Positions 31,858 through 41,756 are shown, counted from the stretch's first letter. The stretch: 48,620 nt of DNA from an uncultured Mediterraneibacter sp. (GCA_944384505.1 CALWTQ010000023.1:1-48620); one strand, 5' to 3'. Translations and numbers: made by a program. Notes: a model not told the origin generated them from the sequence alone.

Positions 31858-31883
31858 CACGGCATTTGTTAATATTTTAACGT
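31840..31883. promoter_or_regulatory. Two Rex-like operators at the adhE promoter
   Basis: The Firmicutes Rex consensus is TTGTTAA-N4-TTAACAA. Site 1 (31866-31883) reads TTGTTAATATTTTAACGT, a match except for the last two bases. Site 2 (minus strand, 31840-31857) reads TTGACAAATATTTAACGA and lies on the -35 box and spacer. Rex bound at either would block RNA polymerase when NADH/NAD+ is low. Confidence 0.75.
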
Positions 31884-31943
31884 TATTGATTTAACAGCAT
31901 TTGTGCAATTTCTACAATTGCTTTAAAAGAACAGCATAACAAT

Positions 31944-31982
31944 GCCGGAGCCTGGATCTTTCCATCAATCCATACTCCGGCG
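31944..31982 (-). terminator. Hairpin after the transglutaminase-like gene
   Basis: GCCGGAG and CTCCGGC with an inner TGGA/TCCA stem form a good hairpin directly downstream of the stop codon. The T-stretch after it on the minus strand is broken, so it may be a weak terminator. Confidence 0.55.
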
Positions 31983-31989
31983 TCTTTTA

Positions 31990-34900
31990 TCAGATTTTAT
32001 TCTTTTTTTTGTATGTCAGGAGTATCAGAACCGCACTTCCGGCTATTCCGGCCATAACAATCAGAATTGAACTGTCGTCTCCCGTTTGAACCGATACAGA
32101 AGATGAGTCTGTTTCCGTATCACCTGCAGGATTCCTGACGTCCGCAGCAGTCTGACCGGACGCATCCCCCTGCCCGGATCCTCCTGTCGCTTCCGTCCCG
32201 GGCGCTGGTTCTAAATCCGGCACTGGTGTCGGGTCCGGCGCCGGCTCTGGTTCCGGCGTTGGCTCCGGTTCCGGGGTTGGCTCCGGTTCTGGCGTTGGCT
32301 CCGGTTCCGGCGTCGGTTCTGGTGTTGGCTCTGGTTCTGGTGTTGGCTCTGGTTCCGGGGTCGGCTCTGGCTCTGGCTCCGGGGTCGGCTCCGGTTCCGG
32401 CGTTGGCTCCGGCTCCGGTTCCGGGGTTGGCTCCGGCTCCGGCGTTGGCTCCGGCTCCGGTTCCGGGGTTGGCTCTGGTTCCGGCGTTGGCTCTGGCTCC
32501 GGTGTCGGCTCCGGTTCCGGGGTTGGCTCTGGCTCCGGCTCTGGTTCTCCTGCCTCATCAACCACGATCGTTGCTGTTCCCGTAAACGCAGCATAATTTC
32601 CGCTCGTCGGTGTAAAGCGATACCAGAATGTGTAGGATCCCGCAGACAAAGCCTGCTCTGCGTCAGCAGGACTGATGAGGTCAGCATCCGTATACCATTC
32701 GAACTTTCCTTCGATCTGTTTTCCCTGCTCATCTGTGACAACTGCTGTAGTAAGATCAGCAAGTCCTTTGCCCACTTCAAGGCTTAAGCTGGAAAAGCCT
32801 GCAACTGCCTTTGCCGGCACAATTCCTTCTGTCTGTGCCTGTGCACTTGTTGAAGCCAGCACGTAATATCCTCCCTCATTCCCCGTAAGGGAGAGCCCTG
32901 AGGCGATAACCGCAGTGGTACCCGCGTCAGGCGCCGCAAACATGATGGTTCCTGCCTGCACTCCCAACGCCGCCACATCACCAGGCAGTACGTCTGACTG
33001 CCGCAGGCCAAGGGATAACGCTGCATCATCGGGAATCTCCGCGGTGCCATCATAAGACTTCACCGCCTGTCCCTGCAGAACGGCTGTTACTGTGCGGGGC
33101 TGAAGGCTCATCTTTGCGCGCCCCTCTTCATAACTATAATTAGGATCGGCATTTTCTGTACTTCGCGCAACGAGCGTGTATTCTCCGATCGGTATCCGGC
33201 GGCTGGCAGTGTCAATATTAAAGATATACTCCCCGTTCCCGTCAGGGCCGGAGACGCTGTCCACCTGCGTCACAGAACCTTTGCTGTCCTCTATGTACAG
33301 CGCCATTTCCCCCATCAGAGCCCGGGCTGTCTGTACCGTAAACTGCACAGACACCTTGTCTCCGTAGACGAACGCATTATCTGCCCCGCCGCTGCCTCCA
33401 TACACTTTCATATTGGATACAGCCGCGTCGGCCGCTTTAACTTCTATTGAAACCGTGGCAGTTTCTTTTACTGTATCAGGGGAGTCCCCAAACTTTGCAG
33501 TCACTTCAATCACTGCCGTATATGTCCCCTTTGCCAGTCCGCTTTCAGGCCGCACCGTCCACGAGGTGCTGTTCTCACCGGGAGCCACGCTTCCAGGAGT
33601 CTGGTCAGCGCTCTGAACGGTAAACGCCTGCGAAGTTTCACCTTCCGCGTCTTTTGCCGTCACACTGATGACAGACATAGCCTCATTGCCTGTATTGGTT
33701 ATAATGAGCGCTTTGGCGTCCGGCTGTACATACCCGTACTCTACGGCTTCAAAAGCCGGCGCTGTCACCGTGAACTTGTGTACGGGCACTACCTTTTGAT
33801 TGACCGTTACATCAATATAGCGGTAAACATTATACCCATAAAACGACTCCGTTCCCTTCACAACAGCCTGCAAAGTATAGCGTCCGCTTTTCAGCAGACC
33901 AGCAGAGCTGAGTTCTTCCCCCTCCGGTCCTGTGACAGCTTTCCATTCAATGGCCGGCTGGGCACTCCCATCGGGAGTAGTCGGTTCCGACGTATCCCCG
34001 TAATAGCTCAGTCTGACCTCCGGCTGATAGCTGCCGGCAGCAGCATTGCTGAGTAATGTCTGTACCGTTGCCCCATCTTCCTCATCAAAAGTTTCCTTCG
34101 CCTCAGCACTTGGCGGCGCAACCACACGGTAAGCAGTCTGAGTCGAAGCTGTGCCCGCTGGCAGCAGCACAGCATAGGGCTCCACCTGAGCCGGATTGCC
34201 GGAGACGGCAGGGGACGTCCTTCCTCCCCTGATCGAAACGCCTCCGCCCAGCGTCAGCGTTCCTTGATTTTCGATTGCCGTTCCGGCCGCCCCAGACGGA
34301 ATAGCAATGGCAGAAATCCTTGTACCTGAATTAATTATGCTTACAGATGAGCCCTCTCCTATGGTGAAAATCGGATCCCCCCCTGTGCTTCCTTTGATGG
34401 CAGGATTGTAACTGTTATTACCGCCCTGTCCATTGAGGTCGATCGTCGTTTGATTCGGGATCGTGAGTGTTTCGCCAACCTCGTTGACCGTTTGCCACAG
34501 GCGTATCGTCGTACCTGGATCTTCTTCTGCTTTCTTCAGGGCATCAGCAAGCGTCTGCACTGACTCCATGCTGCCGTCCGGCAGAATCACCTGTATCGCG
34601 TCGTCAGAAAGATTGTATTGCTCTTTTGAAAGTTCCGGGTAAGACAGATTATAAATTCCGATTTCCTGCGCAACATGGTTTCCGCCAAACAGACGCATGC
34701 TCTCATCCATGCCGTCTGGAAGACTTTGGATAGTCTCAGTCTCAGAACCTACCAGAAAATAGCTCTCTGTGGCCGGGCGATTTAGAATACCCGGGTCGTC
34801 CCATGTGGGGTCGAGCGCATACCACTTTCCCTCAACCTGCACATAATTCCATGCGTGTCTTTCACCATAGGGCAGATTTTTGTCATTGTAAGCACTTCCC

Positions 34901-35649
34901 TCAACAAAGGCATTCGGTACTCCCGCCCTGTCCAGAAGAACCTTAAGGGCCGTTGCATATCCATAGCAGACAGGGCCGGTCTGAGAATCGTTCCTGCTGA
35001 GAATGCCGCTTGCCGCACAGCGGGAGAAGTTGTCGGCCCCCATCCCATTGACATTGTACGTGTTGTTGATTACAAGCCAGTTATTAAAATAACGGGCCAG
35101 CAGCACCGCCCCACCGCCCTGGGGCGCTTCTGCAACGATTTCATCAACAGCCTTTTCGAACTCTGAACGGTACTGCGCCAGGTTCTCTTTTGTAAAGCCA
35201 TCGTAGAAATAAGATTCGCCGCTCACAGCAGACAGATGCCACGACGGAGCAGCTTCCGTTGAGTTCTCGTCCTCCTCGAACGCGATACGACTGACATTTA
35301 TCCAGAAATACTCCGGATGATCGCGGAAAAACGCAAACTGCGCCCGGGCAATGCTCGTATCCTCTTTAAGCGGTGACGAAAGGGTCACTCTAAGATTACC
35401 CGGATCATATGGATCAGTCAATTCCTCCGCCTGCTCCTTGATCTGTTTATATACTTCCTTTTCCTGCTCCGTAAGCTGCGTATAATAATATTCCCCCTGA
35501 GAATCCTGGGCTTTTACTTCCATTACCGGCAAAAGCGGAAATGTCCCCGATGCCAGCAGCATACAGGCGCACACGAGGCATAGCGCCGTGCGCAGCATCC
35601 CCCTTCTTCTCCACCTGCTGAGTGGAAACATTCTTGGCTGTTTCTCCAT
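31990..35649 (-). CDS. Large secreted transglutaminase-like surface protein with Pro-Glu stalk
   Basis: The 1219-residue product has an N-terminal signal sequence ([19 protein letters not shown]). At about residues 195-300 lies a transglutaminase/protease-like core with a Cys-His-Asp triad: [32 protein letters not shown] and [11 protein letters not shown]. Ig-like or adhesin-type beta modules follow, including a repeat-type segment KTVTAVLQG-like and a YDGTAEIP module. A long (PEP)n/PEPTP stalk is encoded at about 32230-32550. The C terminus has [10 protein letters not shown], a hydrophobic helix and KKKNKI; this resembles a sortase tail but lacks LPxTG. It is probably a wall- or membrane-anchored enzyme. 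AGGAGG precedes ATG 35649. Confidence 0.88.
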   Translation of the reverse strand: MEKQPRMFPLSRWRRRGMLRTALCLVCACMLLASGTFPLLPVMEVKAQDSQGEYYYTQLTEQEKEVYKQIKEQAEELTDPYDPGNLRVTLSSPLKEDTSIARAQFAFFRDHPEYFWINVSRIAFEEDENSTEAAPSWHLSAVSGESYFYDGFTKENLAQYRSEFEKAVDEIVAEAPQGGGAVLLARYFNNWLVINNTYNVNGMGADNFSRCAASGILSRNDSQTGPVCYGYATALKVLLDRAGVPNAFVEGSAYNDKNLPYGERHAWNYVQVEGKWYALDPTWDDPGILNRPATESYFLVGSETETIQSLPDGMDESMRLFGGNHVAQEIGIYNLSYPELSKEQYNLSDDAIQVILPDGSMESVQTLADALKKAEEDPGTTIRLWQTVNEVGETLTIPNQTTIDLNGQGGNNSYNPAIKGSTGGDPIFTIGEGSSVSIINSGTRISAIAIPSGAAGTAIENQGTLTLGGGVSIRGGRTSPAVSGNPAQVEPYAVLLPAGTASTQTAYRVVAPPSAEAKETFDEEDGATVQTLLSNAAAGSYQPEVRLSYYGDTSEPTTPDGSAQPAIEWKAVTGPEGEELSSAGLLKSGRYTLQAVVKGTESFYGYNVYRYIDVTVNQKVVPVHKFTVTAPAFEAVEYGYVQPDAKALIITNTGNEAMSVISVTAKDAEGETSQAFTVQSADQTPGSVAPGENSTSWTVRPESGLAKGTYTAVIEVTAKFGDSPDTVKETATVSIEVKAADAAVSNMKVYGGSGGADNAFVYGDKVSVQFTVQTARALMGEMALYIEDSKGSVTQVDSVSGPDGNGEYIFNIDTASRRIPIGEYTLVARSTENADPNYSYEEGRAKMSLQPRTVTAVLQGQAVKSYDGTAEIPDDAALSLGLRQSDVLPGDVAALGVQAGTIMFAAPDAGTTAVIASGLSLTGNEGGYYVLASTSAQAQTEGIVPAKAVAGFSSLSLEVGKGLADLTTAVVTDEQGKQIEGKFEWYTDADLISPADAEQALSAGSYTFWYRFTPTSGNYAAFTGTATIVVDEAGEPEPEPEPTPEPEPTPEPEPTPEPEPTPEPEPEPTPEPEPTPEPEPEPTPEPEPTPEPEPEPTPEPEPTPEPEPTPEPTPEPEPTPEPEPTPEPEPTPEPEPAPDPTPVPDLEPAPGTEATGGSGQGDASGQTAADVRNPAGDTETDSSSVSVQTGDDSSILIVMAGIAGSAVLILLTYKKKNKI
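32230..32550 (-). repeat. Tandem Pro-Glu-(Pro-Thr) coding repeat
   Basis: About 320 bases of short imperfect repeats (GGCTCCGGTTCCGG and variants on the plus strand) encode alternating [11 protein letters not shown] blocks. Synonymous third-base variation shows that the array is under protein-level constraint and not a fresh slippage product. Length variation among strains is likely. Confidence 0.9.
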
Positions 35650-35722
35650 ATTTAAATACTCCTCCTTTGTATAACTTACAACGTCATAATAAAGCCCTTT
35701 CCATGGCTGAACCTTTGGCTGT

Positions 35723-36790
35723 CTACCGGAACATATCCGCAAGTGCCTTGTCATACGGCGGGCGCAGTATCCCTTTTTCTGTAATAATCGCAGTGATCAG
35801 GGAATGGTCTGTAATGTCAAACGCCGGGTTGTAACACTTCACTTCCTCCAGCGCCACAGGCTCCTTATAGAATCCTCTTTTGATCTCGTCAGGGCTGCGC
35901 AGTTCGATCTTAATTTCATTGCCGGTCGGGCAGTCCAGGTCAATGGTCGAGGACGGGCCCAGCACATAAAAGGGAATCCCATAGTATTTCGCCAGAATTG
36001 CAACTCCGCTCGTGCCGATTTTGTTCGCCGCATCCCCGTTGGCGGCGATCCGGTCGCATCCGACCAGACATGCCTGAATCCAGCCGTTTTTCATAACAAT
36101 TGAGGCCATATTATCACAGATGAGCGTTACGTCCACACCTGCTTTCTGCAGTTCATAGGCTGTAAGCCTTGCACCCTGCAGCAGGGGCCTTGTCTCATCA
36201 GCAAACACCTTAAACTGCATCCCTTTCTCCCTTCCCAGAAGAATCGGGCCAAGAGCAGTTCCGTATCTGGATGTAGCAAGCGGCCCTGCATTACAGTGAG
36301 TGATGATACCGTCACCATTTTTAAGAAGGCTCAGCCCATACTCAGAGATGGCACGGCACATGGCAATATCTTCCTGCTGTATCATCACGCACTCTTCCCG
36401 CAGCAGATCCAATATCTCCCCCACAGAAAGATGGGGATTGGACGTCACAACCCTCTCCATCCTGTTTAACGCCCAGCTCAGGTTTACAGCAGTGGGCCGT
36501 GAGGAATTCAGATGCTCCTTGTATTCGTGGAATTTCTTCCTGAATCCCTCATAATCATCTGAACGAATAGTCTGCGCCAGGCAGTAAATCCCATATCCCG
36601 CAAAGATCCCGATCGCCGGTGCGCCCCTGACTCTCAGCTTTTGTATCGCCTCATAGAGCTCCTCCGCGGTTCCCAGTGTTAAATATTCTGTCACGTTTGG
36701 GAGCTTCGTCTGATCGATAATCACAACTGATTTTTCATCCTCACTCAGTCTCACATTGTCCGCATCTGTTACACGCTTTATATTTTCCAT
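35723..36790 (-). CDS. mtnA: Methylthioribose-1-phosphate isomerase (eIF2B-like family)
   Basis: It converts 5-methylthioribose 1-phosphate to the ribulose form in methionine salvage. Signatures are [27 protein letters not shown], the catalytic Cys in [11 protein letters not shown], and the catalytic Asp in [11 protein letters not shown]. The 355-residue length fits MtnA. No mtnK, mtnN or later salvage gene is seen within the window. A related use on other ribose-phosphate-like substrates cannot be excluded. The transglutaminase-like gene starts 73 bases downstream. Confidence 0.92.
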   Translation of the reverse strand: MENIKRVTDADNVRLSEDEKSVVIIDQTKLPNVTEYLTLGTAEELYEAIQKLRVRGAPAIGIFAGYGIYCLAQTIRSDDYEGFRKKFHEYKEHLNSSRPTAVNLSWALNRMERVVTSNPHLSVGEILDLLREECVMIQQEDIAMCRAISEYGLSLLKNGDGIITHCNAGPLATSRYGTALGPILLGREKGMQFKVFADETRPLLQGARLTAYELQKAGVDVTLICDNMASIVMKNGWIQACLVGCDRIAANGDAANKIGTSGVAILAKYYGIPFYVLGPSSTIDLDCPTGNEIKIELRSPDEIKRGFYKEPVALEEVKCYNPAFDITDHSLITAIITEKGILRPPYDKALADMFR

Positions 36791-36822
36791 ATGTTTTCTC
36801 CGGTTTCTCTCGCATTGATCTA

Positions 36823-36851
36823 AGTATATCCAATATTCATGTGCAATTCAA
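36823..36851 (-). promoter_or_regulatory. mtnA promoter
   Basis: On the minus strand TTGAAT (36846-36851) and TATACT (36823-36828) are exactly 17 bases apart, about 33 bases from the start codon. There is no room for a SAM riboswitch in the short leader. Confidence 0.75.
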
Positions 36852-36895
36852 CAATAATCCACTGTTTTTCTCATTAACGGGCGCTCACATGAAAA

Positions 36896-36976
36896 GCGCA
36901 GGCCGCATCCCCGGATTCATATAGTCTCCGGCCTGCAATATAAAATCCCCTCCTGCAAATGCTCTGCAAGAGGGGC
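36896..36976 (-). terminator. Double hairpin terminating the ribosomal operon
   Basis: Downstream of rplQ, CCCCTCCTGCA (36947-36957) with TGCAAGAGGGG (36965-36975) forms the first hairpin met by the transcript. GCAGGCCG (36898-36905) with CGGCCTGC (36929-36936) forms a second. Each is followed by T-rich sequence on the minus strand, a likely strong tandem terminator. Confidence 0.75.
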
Positions 36977-37006
36977 TCTTCTTATCAACTCTATTATTTT
37001 CGCTGA

Positions 37007-37543
37007 TTATACAAGCTCAATCAGAACTTCCATAGCAGCGTCACCTTTACGCTGGCCGATCTTCACGATTCTTGTGTATCCGCCGTTGCGGTCCGCATAC
37101 TTTGGAGCGATCTCTGAGAACAGCTTCTCCACCACGTCAACGTTCTTTGTAGCTGCTTTCTTTCCCGCAGCCTTTACCGGAACGTCTTTAACCGGGTAGA
37201 GAACTTTGAGCATCTCACGTCTTGCGTGAAGTCTGCTCGGCTGGTCTTTTTTGATCTTCTTCTCTACTTCGTCGTAGACAGTTACTTTCTTTCCGTCAAC
37301 TACTTCTTTTACTCTCTTGCCGTCTTTGTCCTTGCGGGCAACTTTAGCTGTGATTGTAACCTCATCGTAGTTGTCTTTCTCTCTAACTGCCATTGCAATA
37401 AGGCCTTCCGCGATCTTGCGGATCTCTTTTGCCTTAGCCTCTGTTGTAACGATCTTTCCGTTGTTTAACAGAGCTGTTACCTGGTTTCTAAGCAGAGCCT
37501 TTCTCTGGCTCGATGTTCTGCCGAGTTTTCTATACTTTGCCAT
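37007..37543 (-). CDS. rplQ: Ribosomal protein L17, extended form
   Basis: A 50S subunit protein lining the exit-tunnel side. It begins MAKYRKLGRTSSQRKALLRN as usual and ends with GGYTRIVKIGQRKGDAAMEV. It has 178 residues, compared with about 120 in most bacteria. The excess lies between the N-terminal core and the C terminus: a Lys-rich insertion (RKDKDGKRVKEVVDGKK, then AAGKKAATKNVD). It is the last gene of the cluster. Confidence 0.96.
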   Translation of the reverse strand: MAKYRKLGRTSSQRKALLRNQVTALLNNGKIVTTEAKAKEIRKIAEGLIAMAVREKDNYDEVTITAKVARKDKDGKRVKEVVDGKKVTVYDEVEKKIKKDQPSRLHARREMLKVLYPVKDVPVKAAGKKAATKNVDVVEKLFSEIAPKYADRNGGYTRIVKIGQRKGDAAMEVLIELV

Positions 37544-37654
37544 TTCTTAATTCCTCCACTTGGTTATGCATCTTCGGGCTTACTAATCAAATGCCCCCGC
37601 CGCGCTCATCGGGCTTACCGGCGGAGATTTTCTCAGTTTCCGGCAGGGCTTACA

Positions 37655-38614
37655 TTACTCGTCGCCCTGGTTCAGCTCAAGGTTGAGCTCTTTTAGCTTC
37701 GCAAGCACTTCTTCCAGAGATTTACGTCCGAGGTTACGGACTTTCATCATATCCTCCGGAGTCTTGTTTGTCAGCTCTTCTACTGTATTGATTCCGGCTC
37801 TCTTCAGACAATTGTATGAACGAACGGAAAGCTCCAGCTCGTCAATACTCATCTCGAGAACTTTTTCTTTCTCGTCATCCTCTTTCTCGATCATGACTTC
37901 CGCCGCCTGTGCAACTTCTGACAGATCAACAAAGAGCTTCAGATGCTCGCTTAACACTTTTGCCGCAAGGCTTACCGCCTCGTCAGGAAGCATAGTTCCC
38001 TTTGTCCAGACATCCAGTGTCAGCTTATCATAATCCATGCTCTGGCCTACACGCGCATTCTCGGTCGTAAGGTTCACACGCTCAACCGGTGTGTAGATAG
38101 AATCAATCGGAATCACGCCGATCGGCATGTCCTCTGTCTTATTCTTATCCGCGCCTACATATCCTCTGCCTTTTGTGATCGTCATTTCCATGTACAGCTT
38201 GCAGTCTTTTCCGCCGCTTAATGTAGCGATGACCTGCTCGGGATTCACAATCTCGATATCAGAATCCACCTGGATGTCAGCGCCTGTAACGACACCCTCA
38301 CCCTCAAATTCGATATACGCTGTCTTAACTTCATCTGACTCGGATGTGTTCTTGATTGCCAGAGATTTCAGGTTCATGATAATCTCTGTCACATCTTCCT
38401 TCACACCCGGAATGGAACTGAACTCATGAAGCACCCCGTCGATCTTTACGGAACTGATGGCAGCTCCCGGAAGAGAAGAAAGCATAATTCTTCTCAGGGA
38501 GTTTCCAAGAGTTGTCCCGTATCCTCTCTCGAGCGGCTCTACCACAAATCTTCCATACTTTTTATCATCTGAAACATCCGTAATTTCAATATTCGGTTTA
38601 TTAAAATCAAACAC
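37655..38614 (-). CDS. rpoA: RNA polymerase alpha subunit
   Basis: It forms the assembly scaffold of RNA polymerase and contacts promoters and activators. The N-terminal dimerisation domain includes [19 protein letters not shown], and the C-terminal domain includes [19 protein letters not shown] and [11 protein letters not shown]. It has 319 residues. The start is GTG at 38614, with AGGAGGG eight bases upstream. It lies between rpsD and rplQ, as in other Firmicutes. Confidence 0.98.
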   Translation of the reverse strand: MFDFNKPNIEITDVSDDKKYGRFVVEPLERGYGTTLGNSLRRIMLSSLPGAAISSVKIDGVLHEFSSIPGVKEDVTEIIMNLKSLAIKNTSESDEVKTAYIEFEGEGVVTGADIQVDSDIEIVNPEQVIATLSGGKDCKLYMEMTITKGRGYVGADKNKTEDMPIGVIPIDSIYTPVERVNLTTENARVGQSMDYDKLTLDVWTKGTMLPDEAVSLAAKVLSEHLKLFVDLSEVAQAAEVMIEKEDDEKEKVLEMSIDELELSVRSYNCLKRAGINTVEELTNKTPEDMMKVRNLGRKSLEEVLAKLKELNLELNQGDE

Positions 38615-38673
38615 TACACAGACCCTCCTTATGGGTTTTAAAATGTTGAGGGGATACGCTGTTGCAGCCGATA

Positions 38674-39267
38674 TTACTTAGAATATAACTCGACGATCAA
38701 CATTTCATCTACGGGCACATCGATTGCTTCTCTTGCCGGAAGCTCTTTCACTGTCCCTCTGAGGTTCTCAGCATCAACTTCAAGCCAGTCCGGAACCATA
38801 TTTCCGCCTGTTGCCTCGAGAATCTCTTTGTATCTCTGTGAGCCTTTCTTTTTCTCTTTGATCTCAATTGTATCTCCGGCTTTTACAAGGTAAGACGGGA
38901 TGTTTACCTGCTTGCCGTTTACAAGAACGTGCTTGTGATCAACGATCTGTCTGGCCTCTTTTCTTGTTCTTGCAAATCCCATACGGAACATAACATTGTC
39001 CAGTCTGGACTCCAGAAGTCTCATCAGGTTATCGCCTGTCATGCCTTCCATCCGTTTTGCCTTCTCGAAGTAGTTTCTGAACGGTTTCTCCAGTACGCCG
39101 TAGATGAATTTTGCTTTCTGCTTCTCACGGAGCTGAAGGCCATACTCGCTCATTTTTCTATTTGATCTTTTTAACTGTCTGTTAGATTTCTTACTGATTC
39201 CGAGGTAAATCGGATCCATGCCTAATGAACGGCATCTTTTAAGAACAGGAACTCTGTTTACTGCCAT
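38674..39267 (-). CDS. rpsD: Ribosomal protein S4
   Basis: A primary 16S rRNA-binding assembly protein. It has [20 protein letters not shown], and [20 protein letters not shown] is the S4 domain. It has 197 residues. The N terminus lacks the zinc-binding cysteines found in many S4 forms, apart from a single Cys in VLKRCRSLG, so it looks like a C-minus type. Confidence 0.97.
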   Translation of the reverse strand: MAVNRVPVLKRCRSLGMDPIYLGISKKSNRQLKRSNRKMSEYGLQLREKQKAKFIYGVLEKPFRNYFEKAKRMEGMTGDNLMRLLESRLDNVMFRMGFARTRKEARQIVDHKHVLVNGKQVNIPSYLVKAGDTIEIKEKKKGSQRYKEILEATGGNMVPDWLEVDAENLRGTVKELPAREAIDVPVDEMLIVELYSK

Positions 39268-39389
39268 GTCTATCCTCCTAATTTTATCTATGCCGACGCC
39301 CTTGGCCGGCGTCTTGATACACTACAGCGAAAACATATATCTTATGTTCCCGGCTGTCATCTTCCAATCTATAATGGTCTGACCTGCAA

Positions 39390-39785
39390 TTACACTCTTC
39401 TGCGCTTCGGCGGACGGCATCCGTTGTGTGGAACCGGTGTTACGTCCTTGATGCTTACTACATCAATGCCGCATGCCTGAAGTGCACGAATCGCTGCTTC
39501 TCTTCCTGATCCAGGTCCCTTTACGAATACATCTACTGACTTAAGGCCGTGTACTAATGCTGCCTTAGCTGCTGTCTCAGCCGCCATCTGCGCTGCGTAC
39601 GGAGTAGATTTCCTTGAACCTCTGAATCCCAGGCCGCCTGCACTTGCCCATGAAAGAGCATTTCCCTGTGTATCTGTTAATGTTACGATTGTATTATTAA
39701 AAGATGACTGGATATGTGCCTGTCCTCGTTCAACGTTTTTCTTGACACGTTTCTTTGTTACTTTTTTTGCAACCTTCTTTGCCAT
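39390..39785 (-). CDS. rpsK: Ribosomal protein S11
   Basis: A platform protein of the 30S subunit. [20 protein letters not shown] and [12 protein letters not shown] are characteristic. It has 131 residues with a Lys-rich N terminus. The region ahead of the start is the 105-bp tandem repeat array, and the ribosome-binding site (AGTAGG/AGGTT) is weaker than in neighbouring genes. Confidence 0.97.
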   Translation of the reverse strand: MAKKVAKKVTKKRVKKNVERGQAHIQSSFNNTIVTLTDTQGNALSWASAGGLGFRGSRKSTPYAAQMAAETAAKAALVHGLKSVDVFVKGPGSGREAAIRALQACGIDVVSIKDVTPVPHNGCRPPKRRRV

Positions 39786-39833
39786 TTAAACTAACCTACT
39801 TTCTCTATTCTCTTCAAAAGGTGATTCGCTCAG

Positions 39834-40085
39834 CTAAGCTCAAGCTGCGCTTACCAGCTTGCTTTCGCTAAGTGTTTCTGGATGTTCGCTTCACTAGGCT
39901 CGAAAATACCTCGCCAAGTTCACCGAACAAAGTTCGCACTAAGCTCAAGCTGCGCTTACCAGCTTGCTTTCGCTAAGTGTTTCTGGATGTTCGCTTCACT
40001 AGGCTCGAAAATACCTCGCCAAGTTCACCGAACAAAGTTCGCACTAAGCTCAAGCTGCGCTTACCAGCTTGCTTTCGCTAAGTGC
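39834..40085 (-). repeat. 105-bp tandem repeat array between rpsM and rpsK
   Basis: The unit starts at 39834, 39939 and 40044 with a 105-base period: two full units and a partial third that runs up to the rpsM stop codon. The full units appear identical. Each contains AAGCTG/CAGCTT hairpin arms, and on the minus strand CACTTAGCG...CTTAGTG boundaries. A 25-base core at 39894-39918 and 39999-40023 is shared, with three changes, with spacers at 40878 and 46782. Confidence 0.95.
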
Positions 40086-40454
40086 TCACTTTTTCTTGTT
40101 TGCTACAGTTCTCTTAGGACCTTTGCATGTTCTTGCATTTGTCTTTGTTTTCTGACCACGTACCGGAAGTCCTTTTCTGTGACGGATTCCACGGTAGCAT
40201 CCGATCTCTTTCAGTCTCTTGATATTGAGCTGGATCTCTCTTCTGAGATCACCCTCTACAACCTGAGTCTCATCGATCACGGCACTGATCTTCTTAACCT
40301 CTTCACTTGTGAGATCTCTCACGCGAGTGTTCGGATCTACTCCTGCCTCTGCTAAAATACGGTTTGAACTTGTTCTTCCGATTCCATAGATATAAGTCAG
40401 ACCGATTTCTACGCGTTTGTCTCTTGGTAAGTCTACACCTGCAATACGAGCCAT
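40086..40454 (-). CDS. rpsM: Ribosomal protein S13
   Basis: A 30S head protein contacting tRNA and 50S. It has [20 protein letters not shown] at the start, the helix-hairpin-helix [19 protein letters not shown], and [20 protein letters not shown] near the end. The start is set at 40454 with GGAGG upstream, since the five codons before it contain that site. It has 122 residues. Confidence 0.97.
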   Translation of the reverse strand: MARIAGVDLPRDKRVEIGLTYIYGIGRTSSNRILAEAGVDPNTRVRDLTSEEVKKISAVIDETQVVEGDLRREIQLNIKRLKEIGCYRGIRHRKGLPVRGQKTKTNARTCKGPKRTVANKKK

Positions 40455-40982
40455 GTGTCTTTCCTCCATTTTCTTTTTGATATCTACTTTAACTGAGGCT
40501 GCGGATGCCCGCAGACTTTGTCTGCCTTAACAGCATGCATCCTACCGGGCTTCTTCTCTGTGTTCTCTCCTGCCCGATATCCCAGCCCAGGCGTGAAAGT
40601 GATAGAATCACGCCCTTTCCCGGCACGGATTCACTTAAAAATCCGCCAATGCAAACGCCGGGTATTAGAAGCAATATACAATCGAACACGCGCCCTGCGG
40701 TACCTGTGTACAGGTGCGGTGTATCCTTACTGTATATTAAACAGCCCTACACACTGCCTTGTGTGTCGCGCTGTCAGCCGCCTAAATTAAAAATCCGAAT
40801 TCAACGTTGATTGATATATTTTCAACCAACCGCTGCTCGTCCGTGCGCCTAACACTGAATAATGAAACATCCCTCAACTAAGCTCGATAATACCTCGCTA
40901 AGTTTCCGGATGGGCTTTCTCACTAAATTCGAGCTTCGCTTTCATCTCGCTCTCATTAAGTGTGCAATGCCAGTGTTCAGTG
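40455..40982 (-). other. Long leader/spacer between rpmJ and rpsM
   Basis: These 528 bases hold no plausible gene. Several hairpins are visible: GGCGTGA/TCACGCC near 40590-40615, CCTGT/ACAGG near 40705, CACAC/GTGTG near 40750, and GCGGGCATCCGC near 40500. One of the ribosomal-spacer repeats fills 40878-40962. The stretch could contain a second promoter and an autoregulatory leader for rpsM-rpsK-rpsD-rpoA-rplQ. I cannot match it to a known r-protein leader by eye. Confidence 0.5.
40878..40962 (-). repeat. Ribosomal-spacer hairpin repeat (rpmJ-rpsM gap)
   Basis: Bases 40878-40902 are identical over 25 bases to 46782-46806, and differ by three bases from the core of the 105-bp array. The second half (40921-40962) begins CACTAAATTC and ends CATTAAGTG, inverted boundaries that can pair, and resembles 46225-46265. 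Confidence 0.85.
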
Positions 40983-41096
40983 TCAGCCCTGACGCTGTTT
41001 GTGCTTCGGATTTTCACAGATTACTCTGATGCTTCCTTTTCTTTTAATAATCTTGCATTTTTCACAAATTGGTTTTACTGATGATCTAACCTTCAT
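40983..41096 (-). CDS. rpmJ: Ribosomal protein L36
   Basis: A 37-residue zinc-binding 50S protein: [20 protein letters not shown], then [17 protein letters not shown]. The zinc ligands are the C-x2-C pair, a third Cys and a His. It is the expected gene between infA and rpsM. The start at 41096 is preceded on the minus strand by AAGGAGGATTTG. Confidence 0.95.
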   Translation of the reverse strand: MKVRSSVKPICEKCKIIKRKGSIRVICENPKHKQRQG

Positions 41097-41218
41097 GTCA
41101 AATCCTCCTTCCCTTCTTTGCTCTGCCTACATTACACGGCCAAAAATGGGCACACCTTCCCAATCGTGACCATTTGACAGTATAGCATCAAATGCACTTC
41201 AAAGTCAACTGTAAATTT

Positions 41219-41252
41219 ATTTTTCTCCGCTTCGCTTTCACTAAGTGCTTTC
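41219..41252 (-). repeat. Short ribosomal-spacer repeat remnant (infA-rpmJ gap)
   Basis: CTTCGCTTTCACTAAGTGCTTTCGG-like sequence next to the infA stop codon resembles the right edge of the other spacer repeats. It is a fragment without the full hairpin. Confidence 0.5.
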
Positions 41253-41254
41253 GG

Positions 41255-41473
41255 TCATTTATCTCGCCAGATGATTCTTCCTTTGCTGAGATCGTACGGA
41301 GACATCTCCAGCGTCACCTTATCTCCCGGAAGAATTTTGATAAAATTCATTCTCAGCTTCCCGCTGATATGCGCCAGGACAATGTGTCCATTCTCCAGCT
41401 CCACTTTAAACATCGCGTTCGGAAGCTTTTCTACAACAACACCCTCAATTTCAATTACGTCAGCTTTTGACAT
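41255..41473 (-). CDS. infA: Translation initiation factor IF-1
   Basis: This OB-fold protein binds the 30S A site during initiation. The 72-residue sequence has [20 protein letters not shown], then [20 protein letters not shown] and [18 protein letters not shown] 41473 follows GGAGGAAT. It lies between the KOW gene and rpmJ. Confidence 0.98.
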   Translation of the reverse strand: MSKADVIEIEGVVVEKLPNAMFKVELENGHIVLAHISGKLRMNFIKILPGDKVTLEMSPYDLSKGRIIWRDK

Positions 41474-41499
41474 GTTATTCCTCCTGCATCCGGACACTC

Positions 41500-41751
41500 T
41501 TACGCCCGGCTCTGATCTGCTACGAATTTTCTAATTATTCCTCGGACCGCCGGATCATCCGGGATCCCGTCCAGCCTCACCCTCAAGACCGGCTGGATAT
41601 GCTTTCTGTTTTTCCGTTTCATATGACGGAGGGGTCTTAAATCCCCGTCCGCCACATATACATATTCCTCTTCGACATCGATTATGACATAGACATGACC
41701 CTTGTCATGCCCCGCCTTTGACACCGCCAGCATTCCCGGCTCCAGCTTCAT
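41500..41751 (-). CDS. KOW-domain RNA-binding protein (L14e-like)
   Basis: An 83-residue basic protein starting with a KOW motif, [20 protein letters not shown]. The rest ([20 protein letters not shown]) is basic. Such proteins are common in the adk-infA interval of clostridia and resemble archaeal/eukaryotic L14e/L6e. A ribosome-associated or RNA-binding role is inferred. It starts five bases after the adk stop codon, with its ribosome-binding site inside adk. Confidence 0.9.
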   Translation of the reverse strand: MKLEPGMLAVSKAGHDKGHVYVIIDVEEEYVYVADGDLRPLRHMKRKNRKHIQPVLRVRLDGIPDDPAVRGIIRKFVADQSRA

Positions 41752-41756
41752 ACCGC

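Noticed and set aside
32226-32780. Long antisense and frame-shifted open frames over the Pro-Glu repeat
   Set aside because: They arise from low-complexity codon repeats. The transglutaminase-like frame alone has a signal peptide, domains and a ribosome-binding site.
39834-40085. Possible CRISPR array
   Set aside because: The period is 105 bases with identical units and no variable spacers; no cas genes are nearby. It is a tandem duplication.
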